A DNA stretch of 64,000 nucleotides from Thelephora terrestris (lineage: Eukaryota > Basidiomycota > Agaricomycetes > Thelephorales > Thelephoraceae). The translations under genes and the position numbers were made by a program. The DNA lies in contig WIUZ02000016.1 in the NCBI GenBank assembly GCA_015956445.1, positions 868,001 to 932,000 of the forward strand, in the 5' to 3' direction. Below, piece after piece: positions 44,059 through 56,084 of this stretch; position 1 is the stretch's first letter, and the number at the start of each line of letters is the position of its first letter. Under the pieces are notes generated by a model. That model was not told the origin of the DNA. It searched no databases and worked only from the letters and a program-made list of their open reading frames with translations.

Positions 44059-45927
44059 ATGATGTTCTTAACAATCTTGTACAAAATCGTGTTAGTCGAG
44101 GGGGCTGTTAACAAACCCCTGCCTTTCTTTTCTCCCATTGCTATCGTCCACATCGACGATGGCTGCACTCTACCGTTGCATCACGCTCTTTTTGCACCCG
44201 AGCCTTCCCCCCTACTTCCCCAGAGGAACCCAACCTCGGACACAGAGCTCCCGCCTGGCCTGTCCGCTGTGAATTTGCGAAATTCGTCGTCAGTTTCCAC
44301 CGTGACCCTCCGCGCATCCGGCAGTGATTTCTTCAAGGGTTCCCATCACTCTGAACCTCTACTCGATCCTGGCTCGCAAGAGGCCACCACCGCGTTTCTG
44401 GATATCCCAATCATCTCGGCTAGGAACCTAAACCACCCCCCAGATCCTGGGCCAGGGTGGTTGAATGGTCCACGCTTCGAACGCGATTTCTCGAGGCAAT
44501 CGAACAGAAGGTGGCTGTTGGATGGCATCTGGCGCCGTCTGAGACGTCTCAAGTTGCTCTATGCTCTCGCTTACACCCTCATAGGTGCGGGGAGCCCAAT
44601 TCACCGAGACTTCCCGCTGTTGATCATCACCCATAGTTGTCTGGGCGACCTACAACACCATTCGATACTTTCTATCTTTCTCTGGCTTTTTCTCTCGGCA
44701 GAGGCAAATCAACTCGCTTTGTCTGGACACCTCTATGATTCTCTGTGTTGCTGTTCTCGTTTCCTCCCTTCTGCTAGCCGTCCTGAACCCTTGCGTCCAC
44801 GACACCCCTTCCAGCCTGTTTGAATACACACGAGGCGTTGTCTTGCCGTATTTGGCTTCGTTTCTCCTCCTCGCCCCGGCCATCGCTAACCTCGTCCTCG
44901 TCATCGTTTGGAGGGCTTCTGATGATCCACAGATTACCCTACGCGGTCGATGTCGCTGGGACATTGATGTTGTGTGGTCTGGCGTTGGCCTTATTTGCGA
45001 CCGGTCCCCCTCTTTCGCCAGCTGGGTCGGCAGTGCAGTCTCGCGTCTCTCCATCACAAGTATGGTTCTAGTACGTCTGTCGGACTGTATCCGCCCAGTC
45101 TGTTCCGCTTCCCGTCATGTGTACCGTGCTGACATTCCCTCCTGTCCAGGTAACATAACTCGTGGTGCTGCACAAATATCGCACGGTCTGTCGAGCTGCA
45201 GAGAGGACCATATACTTGTTTCCCAAAGTCTGTGTACGCAGAAAGGCGCAAGTCCATTACGACTGTCGGGAGTGGAAGAACGAGAACGTCCCGGCCTCAA
45301 AGCTTCCTCGATCGGGCTGAATCCATCAGTCCCCCACCCAGCGTCCACACCCACCCCGAACCTGCGGGTCACACACAACCGAGTATCAGCTGTGACACCG
45401 TCCAGACCTTGAGGTCACCGCACGACGAAACTGGGATGCCGGAAGGTATTGCGACTTTGTCATCCTCTTGTTCGATGCCACCTGTCACAAGCGCAGACTT
45501 TTCCCATTATGAAGACGCCGAGCTGCACACCTTTGTCACCCAATTCAGACGTATGGTCGATCAAGTCTCCAGGGACACGGAAGAGGGTTTGGGTCATCTA
45601 TCGCCAGAAAGCTCAGAAGAGAGCCGGGAGTATCTGGGCGATCAGCACAAGTACAACCCCTATACCGAAGGAAACCTCCTGTACGACACGAACGGCCGCC
45701 TTGTCGAGATTTCTGTCGAGCCTTATCAAATCCAAGTGCTCGGAAGGATGGTGCATCGCATGCCGACGATCACCTCGATCGGTTCTGGTGAACGATCATC
45801 TCGAGCAACCAGTAAAGCGTACAGCAGCTACCCTCCACTGGGGGAGAGGTCGCTGCCGAGTTCAAGGTCAAACACGGTTGAGAATGACCTTGCTGGACAA
45901 CCCCACCCCCGCCAAGGCATTCACTGA
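44059..45927 (+). CDS. Predicted multi-pass membrane protein with long cytoplasmic tail
   Basis: A Ser/Pro-rich N-terminal region is followed by RRWLLDGIWRRLRRLKLLYA. Next is a 51-bp intron (about 44586-44636, GTGCGG...CCATAG), then WATYNTIRYFLSFSGFF and hydrophobic segments ILCVAVLVSSLLLAVL and VVLPYLASFLLLAPAIANLV, then RCRWDIDVVWSGVG. The tail contains FVTQFRRMVDQVSRD, YDTNGRLVEISVEPY and RMPTITSIGSGERSS. This fits an uncharacterised family of basidiomycete membrane proteins. The exon between about 45060 and 45240 is uncertain: two different frames are open there, and the segment 45125-45430 also exists as a fragment at 3045-3345. The start codon is not certain. No frame break is needed elsewhere. 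Confidence 0.6.
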
Positions 45928-47984
45928 GGAGGGACAGACCGGACGTTCGTTTAGTTTTACTGACTTCCTGGACTGACTTTGTACACATTATCACTGCAAC
46001 GTGTTTCATTACTGCCTGTACTACTCATACGTTAGGAATTGTACTAGACCGGAAGGCAACGGGATATCACCGGATATGCTCTCAGAACGCGACGAGTTGA
46101 TGGTGGTTCACCTCTTCCTCTTCTTTCGTGAACTGTGCTCTGGGACGCCAGTGACTTGGGTGGGAGTGTCCTTTGTCCGCTTCTTTTGTTCAACTGCATC
46201 GCTCTCGATGATGGTGTCAACAACAGGTTTACTCGGAGGCTGCGAGAGTTGGGGAGGCGCCTCTACGTCCGCGTCCGCGGGCTTGATGAAACCCGTTCCG
46301 TGGCTCTCGTTGATGCAAAGTCAGCACCGACACCCGCGTCCTGGTATATCAAACTGCTTGCGGGAAGAATGGGTTTCTTACCCGGAAGTCTTGAGTTGGA
46401 AGAGGAAGTCGCCGGGACTGATGACTTGAAACCCGAGATGGACACCAGTTTTTTCTCTTTCTTGGGCTTGATCAAACCAACGTCACAATAACTGCGGCCA
46501 GCGCCAGCCTCACCCGACACGGAGTCCGACTCGAGCTTGGCAACAGGTAATTGTGGGGAATCAGAGGATTGTACCGGTTCAGGTTGCTGCGAAGACGTCC
46601 GAACGAAAAGAGCGGGGATTAGTCGCGATGCTCGCGCAAAGCACTGTAGCGTAAAAAGACGAAACAGACCGGTATGACTTCCTTGCCGTGAACAAAGGAT
46701 CGCCTGCCTTTGAATTGGGGCAATGCATTGTCCTCAGCACAGAAGAGGAATGGTAGATAGGATTGCTCGGAAACCGCAGACCTGGTTCAAGCGCTCTGCT
46801 TTTTAATATAACGGTCGGGAATAGAGGGATGGCACCTCACGAGTTGGAGTTGGTCAGAGATGGACCGTCTGAGCTCCATGTATCCCTCACGTTCTGTGGG
46901 AAGTGCCACTCAGCGTCATCGGCTGGACCCCCTTTCTCAGGCTTTGCTTCGGATGGATTCCTACCCCGCCGAGCGTTTTGCATGAAAGGCAACCCGAGCG
47001 CGCCATTGCTGAACATCTTTGACATGGCGGAAGAGAGATGAGATTTTTGGCAGTGGCGCTTGGAATCCGACTCGATAAGGCCCGGTACTTACGTCCTGGG
47101 AATGACATGACTTTACCTGCCACCATCTGCGACCGCACGCTGCCAGATAGAAGACGAGAGATGTCCCCTTCTACGTGATCAACTTCCCATTCTCGTTTCC
47201 CCCGTCCTGCTTGCATAAGCCTGCACCCGGCTCGCTTGAGACCTTCCCATGGACCATGGTTGATTATTACCGACAGTTGTGGATGGACGTTGCTAGGGGT
47301 CTTTGTGGGACTATCTGCCGCGAAAGCCAGGGGAGTTCGTGACGGACTCCGGTGTGCTTTCGCGTCGAGGGCGATCCTGCGTGCGCAACCACAATGGGTA
47401 GATATTGAAGTGCGGATAGTGTCGTTTGTCTAGAGGTCGTAAGATGCGTCAAAATACAGGAAGACTAGAGGAAAATTTGATTGTCAAATCTCTATAACGG
47501 GATACAAAGGGCCGGGAGTGCTCACAACCCATGTTGTAGGCGTTGCAGTCACCCCCGAAAATGAGCACGTACAACTTCAGGAGAAGGAAGGCCGGTAATA
47601 TTGACCCGCGACTTTCGTTTTTACCATGGCTTCTCTTATGGTGGGATATATCGAAGTTCGGGTACACGGCGGGATCTATACAAGACAAAACACGGAACGG
47701 CCGAACAGAATCGTAGTCAGACTTCACTTTTATCAGGTGGGAGGGAAACACTACAGAGATAGACTCACAGATGTCCAATCGGGGATACGCAGCCTCTATT
47801 TCGACCGAGACAGACCGTGTTCAACTTCCCAGAGGCCGCCGGGGGAAATGATAGGGGTGGGAAGAGGGTGTCTTGGAGACGGTTGCTGGATTTTTGGTTG
47901 GTTATGGACCGTTTGGCGGGGAGGATTGGATGGGGAGTACTGTGTGAGATTATGGATTAGACATATTGTGCTGTAGCCGACAAC
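45928..47984. other. Weakly coding stretch, no gene resolved
   Basis: Overlapping open frames on both strands (46135-46491 plus, 46263-46520 minus, 46763-47041 plus, 46887-47216 minus, 47626-47976 plus) have no recognisable motif. A Lys/Ser-rich minus-strand frame (KPKKEKKLVSISGFKSSVPA) is perhaps the best candidate for real coding. I could not build a spliced gene. Confidence 0.3.
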
Positions 47985-47986
47985 GA

Positions 47987-48187
47987 TTACTTCTTCTCGT
48001 TGTCGTTGGTGACAACAACACCAGAGACAATGGCAGCGATGATAGCCAGTAACAGGACGAAAAGGTATCTTCTGATGGATTGGTATGCGGGAGCGCTAGC
48101 CACACACGGCGTAAGTTGTGTCGACCGCGTTTGTGGACTTCGGAGGGATCCATCAGCCAGCCGGAAAGAAAACGGTGAGCATAGCAC
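47987..48187 (-). CDS. Possible terminal exon with one membrane segment
   Basis: The minus strand reads ...YQSIRRYLFVLLLAIIAAIV followed by SGVVVTNDNEKK and a stop: a typical single C-terminal transmembrane helix with a short charged tail. Further upstream on the same strand (about 48200-48310), FSVFFDGRGVPAGTSYTQTD could be an earlier exon. Nothing links it to a named family. Confidence 0.35.
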   Translation of the reverse strand: MLCSPFSFRLADGSLRSPQTRSTQLTPCVASAPAYQSIRRYLFVLLLAIIAAIVSGVVVTNDNEKK

Positions 48188-48327
48188 TCCATCTAGCGAA
48201 GAGTCAACTGGCTATCAAGGAGGTTCTCCCAAGACGAACCACGTACCAATTGAAGGAGGCTTGATATCGGTCTGAGTGTAAGAAGTGCCGGCTGGGACCC
48301 CCCGGCCATCGAAAAACACCGAAAACA

Positions 48328-48651
48328 ATGGCTACAGGGCCCAAACCAAAGAAGGTGAAGGGTTACAACGACCTCACGGTGATTGCCACTACCGGAGAAG
48401 CCACTCATCAGGAGCTTGATCAAAGGCTAAAAGATGAGGCACCGGAACTCCTCTCTGAAGTAGAACCCAAGATAGAGGATCTGCAAAGAGAAGATGGCAA
48501 GGCAGCCCGTGAGCCCCCTCCACTCACCGAGTGGGAGAATGTGTTAGAGCGCATCAGAACATTGATAGATGAAAGGATGGAACTGGCCAAAAGGTTAGCT
48601 GATGTGGACAGACTTCTCAAGGAGGCGATGGAGCACGGGCGCCGGTTTTAA
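48328..48651 (+). CDS. Small helical protein, 107 aa, unknown
   Basis: An open frame from ATG 48328 to TAA with coherent amphipathic composition: a basic start (MATGPKPKKVKGYNDL), then Glu/Leu/Arg-rich helices (VLERIRTLIDERMELAKRLA). No introns or known domain were seen. It overlaps, on the opposite strand, the region that could hold exons of the membrane-anchored gene at 47987. It may be a small gene or the last exon of a longer one. Confidence 0.45.
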   Translation: MATGPKPKKVKGYNDLTVIATTGEATHQELDQRLKDEAPELLSEVEPKIEDLQREDGKAAREPPPLTEWENVLERIRTLIDERMELAKRLADVDRLLKEAMEHGRRF

Positions 48652-49525
48652 CGTCATCAGCAAACCATGGAAACCCTGTTAGCCTTGTGGCGCTGGTGAG
48701 AGAGGCGCTCCCTGGATAAGGGGTCATGGTGCATTGTAACCCGTCGTTGTTTCCTCTGGAGGCGTTGTAACAAATTATAACGCGTCACAAGCTTGCTAGG
48801 TGGCAATTGTATTCCTGTAATGCCTCCGTCCAGGTCTTATAATTCAGTATAGCATCTCGTATCACACATACAGGACAATGACAATATGCCGTACAATGCC
48901 TCACATTACCCTAGATGGCAATGGTAACTAGGATACACAGAACATCTGCATTATCTACGAATACAAGCGGACGCCAGCCCTGTGTAATACGATCTTAGGC
49001 TCTGCGCGGTTCGAGTCCAAGCTCCGCTACTCGCTCACAGGGAGCGCCCGAGTTCTAAGCTTCGAACGGACAAGTCGAGGCCACATCCGAAAACTTCGCG
49101 ATGACCTTGTGTTTATTTTTGAGTACATAGTTCTCCCAATGTATCTACAACTCCGCTGTCTTATTTACATTGCACTGAGGGATCTGTAATTCTGGAGAGG
49201 CGGCACCATCCCCCTGATCAGGAGATCCCAGGATAGTTGTTGTTGGTGACCGAAGCGACAACCATCAGGTTCCCATCGTCGTGGAACGGACGGCCGTTCG
49301 TTGAGACGTATCACAGCGTTCGCAAAGATACCTCTGATGGACAACAGGTGGCGGACGAAAGCGGTGGTTCCCTCGGAAATGAGCCACATGGGACCCGTCC
49401 AATAATGAAGTCGCACAGATGGACGAGTTGATAAATCGGTTTCGGCGTAGGCACGCTGACCGAGTCATAATGGAGGTTTTGGTGCGGGGGATAGGAGACC
49501 TTGAACTGTTTCTTCTGATAATCAG
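48652..49525. other. Non-coding stretch, nothing firm
   Basis: No coding pattern was seen. GGTTCGAGTCC at 49007-49017 looks like a Pol III B box, but no tRNA can be folded around it. The stretch ends at the GGTTG target duplication of gLTR-A copy 2. Confidence 0.35.
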
Positions 49526-49958
49526 GGTTGTGTGATGATTTCGCCGTTTACCCCCTTTATTCCCTTTATTTAACGCCTCATCACCACTAAGTCAGTAGGT
49601 GCCCTGCCCTAAACACGGCGGTAAACTGTTTATTATGCCATATGCCCTATGCCTAACGATTCAAAGTCCAATACGTGGAACGTGCTACTAGTCAAGATAC
49701 CCCAGAAGACCCGAGGTATAATACGTGAACATGTACCGGCGAACCTTCATACAAAGATTCCCCCTACCTGGCCCTCCGTTGCCCCTGGACGACTAGTAGA
49801 TATTCAGGCTACTGACAACAAGGGATGTATTAATAAGTGTCGCGCGTTGACCTCTCGCAGAAGTCAACCGGCTTATTAATCTGACCCTTGGATTGGACTT
49901 ACGAAAACCATTATGCTTAATGACATCATGCGCAATAGACAAGAAAGAAGATTAATTC

Positions 49959-50315
49959 TGTTGAGCAGGTAGAGTACAATACTATACTACTACATGGATA
50001 CTCTAATCCTTACCTGAAGGGGAGAGGCTTATAGTTGCTAGTGGGGGAGAGAGAGAGAGAGAAGCGATTGATTCATCTATCTACACATGAGGGGTATATA
50101 TATCTATCTACTCTATTGTTGTCACATCTATACAGTGTGACTGATGCAGGGTCCGTGCGGCGGCTTAAGGCACGCGTGCGTCATACCGATCGATCGGATC
50201 ACTGATGTGATACCGTCCCTTCGGGTCGCTTTGATCAGCGCTCTCCGGCATCGGCTCTCGCTTGAAGCGGTGGAGCCGGTTGACCCGTTGCCGGGCATAG
50301 ACCTCCAGTTCAACA
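49959..50315 (-). repeat. 3' LTR of the copia element
   Basis: 357 bp, TGTTGAGC...GTTCAACA as seen on the plus strand. It contains a GA microsatellite, a TATATATA string and ATACCGATCGATCGGATCAC. The adjacent polypurine tract is at 50316-50325. Confidence 0.9.
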
Positions 50316-50391
50316 CTCCCCCTTACTAAGTACAGCTCCCTGTATAACTTCATTGGTGGGAACTGGTCTGTAGTAAGTTGGAGGTATGTGC

Positions 50392-53300
50392 TCAGAAGAA
50401 TTCGAGGCCAAGGGCATCTCTGAATTTTCTAAGTTTGACGACTCCAAGGTTTTTTGTCAGGAGATCCGCAGGATTGTCATCCCCAGGAATGAAATACACA
50501 ACCACTCGTCCGTCATTGATGACTTCCCGGATGTAGTGGTAGCGGATGTCGATATGCTTCGACCTTTTTTCAGTAACCGGGTTGGAGGCGATAAAGATCG
50601 AGCCTTGGTTATCTCCACAGATCAGGATGGCTTTTAGGTTATAGCCGAGCTCCCCCAGAAGGGTATGCATCCAGACTACCTGGCGGCTGCAATCAGAGAG
50701 CGCCATGTATTCAGCCTCAGTGGACGATAAGGCAATGGTTTTTTGTGCCCTTGAGGTCCAAGAGATGAGTCCTTTTGCCATCCGGACAAAGTATCCACTT
50801 TGGGATCGTCTCTGAGTGGGATCTGAGGCCCAGTCTGAGTCGGTACAAGCTGAGATACCTTCCCGTGAATCTCCGTCGTAAGTTAACCGGTATCTTGAGG
50901 TCCCGATTAGGTAGCGGCAGATATACAGCGCTTTTTCGACGTGCTCTTTTGACGGGTTTGCAGCATATTGCGCAAGTTTGGTGACCGCGAAGGCGATATC
51001 AGGTCGGGTACCCAGCATTAGGTACAGTAAGGAACCGATTATGGTCTGGAACCTGCTTCGTCTTTCCGGGCATGCTACCTCTGTTGATGGAGTCGGTACA
51101 TACCCGGCTGGAAGAGGAGTTGGAGCAACTTTTGCATTTTGCATCCCACATCGCTCGAGGACTGTCTGGAGGTAGGCGCATTGATCTATAGAAATCTTGC
51201 TGCCATGTCGAGTGATCCTCATGCGGAGGAAATCGGTTAGGTCTCCTAGATCCCTAGTTTCCCATATCTTCATGAACTCCCCCTTGAGCTGCTCCGTAAG
51301 CGCTGTGTGGGGTCCGGTAAAAATGGCATCGTCTACATAGATTAACGCAATTACGAATTTTCCATCTTTATCCTGGTAAATGAAGATCCCGGCATCTGAG
51401 CTCAAGGATTTGAATCCGAGCTTTTCCATGGACCGTTTCAGGGCTCGCCACCACGCGAGCCCGGCTTGTTTCAGTCCGTAGAGGGCACGCTTTAAGCGGA
51501 GAACATGGGTCTCTTTTCCTGGGGCTACGAATCCCTCTGGTTGTTCCATGTAGATCTCCTCGTCGAGTTCGCCGTATAGGTATGCATTTCGAACGTCAAG
51601 TCCTTTAAGGACCCATCCTCCGAGGGCGGCCATTGCGAATATTAGGCACACTGTCTCGAATCGGACAACAGGAGAGAACACAGCATCGTAGTCCATTCCC
51701 TCAACCTGTGAGAAGCCTTTCGCTACTAAGCGGGCTTTCTTGCGACCATCTGGTTTCTGGTCGAATACCCAGCGGTTTTTAATAACCTTGCGGCCTCGGG
51801 GGCGCTCTACCAGGTCGTATACGTTACGCTTGCGAAGAGCTTCCAACTCTTCGTTGCAAGCTGTCCTCCATTCCTCGAGCTCAGCCTGTGGTAGTGTGGC
51901 GATGTCTCGGTATTTCCATTCTTTTGGAGTTTTTCCGTCGGCAGTTGGTGAGACAGCCTTCGAAATTAAGAGGTTTTGGAGTTCTACTCCCCCTTCCCGG
52001 CATAGCCTAGCCAGAAGGGCATCCGTGTCTTCTTCAGGGGTGGTAAATCCGGATGGTTCAACGGATTTCTCGACCTCATCCTCGGACTCTGATGCCTCTT
52101 CAATCCTTCCCTCAGCGGAGGATTCTCTCTCAGGAAGATGCTGCGTGCTAGGTCCGGGAACTGGTACTGCTCCTGAACTTCGCCCACGCCTAGGTGCTAC
52201 GGAGAAATCTCCGACAACCTTCTTCCAATCCTTCATACGCCGGGTAGATTTTAATATTTCTACCGGATGTTTACTTCCGTAAACATTACCAGGCTTGGTC
52301 GGTACTTTCCGCTCACGCTGAGGCCTCCGAGCCTTGTCTGGTGACGGAGGCATAATCGTTGGCGGAGCGGGTGGCGCATCCTCAGGGCCGGAATCAGAGC
52401 TAGAGCTGGGGGTAGGCGATCTCGGCGGCTCCAAACTGGGCGCTCTAGATTGCACCGGCGTTTGCGGCCGTGGTGCGGGCTCATTAGTACGTTCCTTGCC
52501 TTTTGAGGAAGGCCTGGGGGTAGTTTTGGGACGCGCAGAGGGTGTTGTGTCATCCTCCTCTTGTCCTCCTGGAAGGGGACACTGGCAGTCACCGTCTCTA
52601 TGACAGTGATGACTGGGTAAGGGTGGCGCAGCAGATTGCAGCCGTGTGTTGCGCCGTGTACTGGTAGTTGGGCACTTTGGAAAGTGCAACTCATCGAAGG
52701 TGGCTTGTGCGGTGGAGAAGATAATGTTATTTGGTCCGCGCATGAAGATCCATCCTTTTCCTCCCGGGTGGGTACCTAGGTAGGTCATCAACTCCGACCG
52801 GGGTGCGAGTTTATTTACCCGTACTTCTTCCGGGATGAAGACGTATGCTCCGCAACCGAGGACCCGAAGATGATCTATCGATGGCTTACTCCCATTCAAT
52901 AGCTGGAATGGGGTCTGCCAGTTTAGGCGACGGTTCGGCGTTCGATTGTAAACGTGAGTTGCGTGGTCAATGGCGAATTCCCACCAGGATTGAGGGAGGC
53001 AAGCCTGCAATCTCATGGATTCTGCCTTATCCATCAGTGTTCGAATGATCCTTTCCGCGCGGCCATTTTGCTGGTGTGCATGCGGGATAGATTGGAGGAT
53101 CTCAATTCCCTTTTCCTTGAGCATCGTTGTAAATGTTAGGGACGTGTATTCCCCCCCGGCATCGGACATCCATCAGCGTACTCTCTTCTGGTACTTGGTC
53201 TCAACCATAGCCAGGAAGTGCCTGGTAGCCACAAGTGCAGCATCTTTAGTGCGCAAATTCATGGTCCAGGCGTGTGAGGTATAGTCGTCATAGAAGACGA

Positions 53301-55332
53301 TTGAGTACTTGTATTTGCGATAGGACTCAATGGGGAAGGTCTTCAGGTCCGAGTGGATCAGCTCGAAGGGGGCAGTCGCTCTGGTGCTGGAAGGGGGAAA
53401 GGTTTTATTGGTCATCTTTCCTTGCGCGCATCCAGTGCAGAGGTGCTCTCTCGGGATTTCGACATGAGGAAAATCCTTGACATGTTTCCCGGCCTTTTGG
53501 ATCACTTCTTTAGAGGGGTGAGCCAGTCGGCGGTGTATGATCTCAAAATCAGCATCGTATATGGTTTCAATTTTGGCAGCAGTAAGTTGCGCCCCGAGGA
53601 GAGTTCTGATGATGTAAATACTATCATCCTCGGTTCGAGGGTGGAAGGTAAGAAACTCGGTTTCTTCTTCGTAGAGCGAGATTTCGCGAGCACTCCCCCT
53701 CGAGAAGAGTCCGCTTTTGAGGAACTGGCCAAGAGATAATAGCCTATGGGATATTTCAGGAACAAAATAGACGGGGTTTAGCCTAACAGCCTTTTCGTCT
53801 ACGTAGAGGATCACTGTTCCTTTACCGATGATTGTTGTGAAAGTAGTCGCAGTCCTTAGAGGGATGGGCTCGATTGCCTCGTATTCAACGAAATCATTCA
53901 TATCGAAGGTAAAGTGCCGGGATGCACCAGAGTCGAGCATCCACACGGCTTCAGTTTCACTCAGGGCGGACAAGGTCAAACAAGTGTATTCAGAAGCTAT
54001 TACTGAAGAATTATGTTTATCTTCAGCTGCTGTGGAGTCGTCAGTATCGTTACTCAACACTTGAACACTTGTTCCATACCTTCCGCCAGACGGACCGGCA
54101 ACCGACACGGGGGATCCAACAACCATCTCATCACCCGACCATCCCAAGCTCACTTCATCCTCGCTTGGCGGGGTACGCGCCTTTTTGCGAGGTCGAGGAT
54201 CGACCGTCTGCTCGCAGGAGCGCTCCAGTCGTTTGAGGGTCTCAATCGTGGGCGTGACGCCTAGTCGTGCTGAGAGATCTCTTGCCTTCTGAACGGAGGG
54301 GTAGAAGGAAGGGGTCCCTGCACCTTCACGATGGACCGGGAGGGAGCGTATGGGAAAGGCTGCCATAGAGGCGAAGCCGTAGTCGGTGACCGACATACCG
54401 GAGCCAGACGCAACTGGAGGTTGAGGAGGGACGGGAGAGGGTATGGGGGGCTCCTCAGACTGTTGTGCCTGTTGTTGGAACCTTCCTCGGCCTCCTCTGG
54501 TTCCTCGGCGGTTACGTCCGCGTCCGCCTTGGCCCTGGGGTTGATCCCCGCTGTACTGCTGCTGCTGTTGGAAATTGGGGTTTCCAGGAGTGCGCTGTAC
54601 ATTGGACAGCCTATGCGCCTGCTGTCTGCCTTTGCCGTTGGACGTCTGCTCCCATGCGAGGAGGATTGACCGCCGAAGACCATCCACATCAAGCTTGGTC
54701 AGATCCTCCGTCTGGCAAATTGCCTGTGGAATGTTATTGTATGACGGAGGAAGCTTCGACATGAGCATCATCGCTTTGATGAAAGGGGGGATGACGGCGT
54801 CTTCCCCGTTGCTCTCAAGTCGGCCGATATGGGAAGCAAACTTATCTAAGGCGGGCGTGGGGTCTTGTCCCTCGAGGATCTTGACCTCCATCGCATGTTT
54901 GAACTCCAGGTAGATTCCGATGATCCCTGGCTTTCCATACTCCTTCTCGATTGCTTTGAGAAGGGCGGCAGCGTTGGTTTCAGCTCGGTACTTGTACTGG
55001 ATATCCGGGACAAGGCGCAGGAGGATGTTGCCGAGGGCTTTGTCATTTGCCTCAGCCCATGCGTCTACTTCGTCTTGGTTATCAGTGCCTTCCTGTGCCT
55101 GAGTCAATAGGTTGTTCTCGGCATCATAGGTGGCTTCAGTTTTCGGCCATACCTCGAGGGTAGGTTCCTTTTTCTGGATCGTCCTCCATTGTCCTTGCGA
55201 CATCAGGTATGAGCGCATTGGTCCAGCCCACTGTTGGTAGTTTGGGCCGGAGAGGACGGGGACGAGGGAGGTGAGTTGAGAAGACATTTGTTTTTGGGAG
55301 GTAGAAGTCCTGCGACCAATAACAAGTTTCAT
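50392..55332 (-). CDS. Copia Gag-Pol polyprotein region
   Basis: Gag lies at the right (UBN2-type, VPVLSGPNYQQWAGPMRSYL, with an Arg/Gly-rich stretch). Next come the aspartic protease (LDSGASRHFTF, about 53930), the pre-integrase zinc motif (HRRLAHPS...CTGCAQGK, about 53430-53520), the integrase core (about 53380-52850), and reverse transcriptase with the YVDD motif (about 51340). RNase H (SSTEAEYMALSDC, about 50720) is at the left. It makes particles and reverse-transcribes the element RNA in the cytoplasm. It is nearly whole, with about one break. Gag resembles the relic at 5347 only distantly. Confidence 0.92.
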
Positions 55333-55670
55333 CAGTTATCGTACGCTTTTTTGTGCCAGAAGCAAGTGAAAGGGGAAGAAGCAGTCTTTCCTTTCAGGGA
55401 TTAATTTAGTGAGAAGCTTTATCGCATATTGCCTCATTCCACACCGTCGGCAGATGTTAATTGACTACCCTCCCCTGTGGGGTCTACGAATGTGTGTTGT
55501 GCTCAGCTTTGGCTAGTCACTGTTTCATCCCCTCTTGGGGTTTTGACTTTTTTTGTTCTAAGTCCCCTTCCTACGCAGTGGATAGCGCAGTGGCAGCCAT
55601 TAAGGCGCACTAAGGTAAGATTAGAGCCTGTTCACAGCGCAGCCACAGAGGCGCAGCTTGGAACACAGGG

Positions 55671-55690
55671 CATAGCCCGGGCTCATAACC
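55671..55690 (-). other. Primer-binding site: initiator tRNA-Met anticodon arm
   Basis: On the element strand, GGTTATGAGCCCGGG follows the LTR directly. It is complementary to the anticodon stem-loop of initiator tRNA-Met (GGGCUCAUAACC), not to its 3' end. This points to priming by a 5' half-tRNA, as known for Drosophila copia. The adjoining plus-strand sequence (GAGGCGCAGCTTGGAA, and AGCGCAGTGG at 55592) also resembles tRNA 5' halves. Confidence 0.7.
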
Positions 55691-56049
55691 TGTTGAGCAG
55701 GTAGAGTACAATACTATACTACTACATGGATACTCTAATCCTTACCTGAAGGGGAGAGGCTTATAGTTGCTAGTGGGGGAGAGAGAGAGAGAGAGAAGCG
55801 ATTGATTCATCTATCTACACATGAGGGGTATATATATCTATCTACTCTATTGTTGTCACATCTATACAGTGTGACTGATGCAGGGTCCGTGCAGCGGCTT
55901 AAGGCACGCGTGCGTCATACCGATCGATCGGATCACTGATGTGATACCGTCCCTTCGGGTCGCTTTGATCAGCGCTCTCCGGCATCGGCTCTCGCTTGAA
56001 GCGGTGGAGCCGGTTGACCCGTTGCCGGGCATAGACCTCCAGTTCAACA
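55691..56049 (-). repeat. 5' LTR of the copia element
   Basis: 359 bp and almost identical to the other LTR. On the element's strand it ends ...CTCAACA and is followed directly by the primer-binding site. Confidence 0.9.
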
Positions 56050-56084
56050 AATTCCTTGGAAGCCCAATAGTACAAAAGAGTTAT

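Larger units (their letters stand above)
49959..56049 (-). mobile_element. Full-length Ty1/copia retrotransposon
   Basis: It has two LTRs (49959-50315 and 55691-56049) and a perfect 5-bp duplication AATTC (49954-49958 and 56050-56054). The order on the minus strand is LTR, primer site, gag, protease, integrase, reverse transcriptase, RNase H, polypurine tract (AGGGGGAG), LTR. The two LTRs differ by about one substitution and a 2-bp change in a GA run, so insertion is very recent. The element is nearly whole, with about one break in its coding region. Confidence 0.93.

Noticed and set aside
49007-49017. tRNA gene suggested by a B-box-like GGTTCGAGTCC
   Set aside because: No T stem, anticodon arm or acceptor stem can be paired around it.
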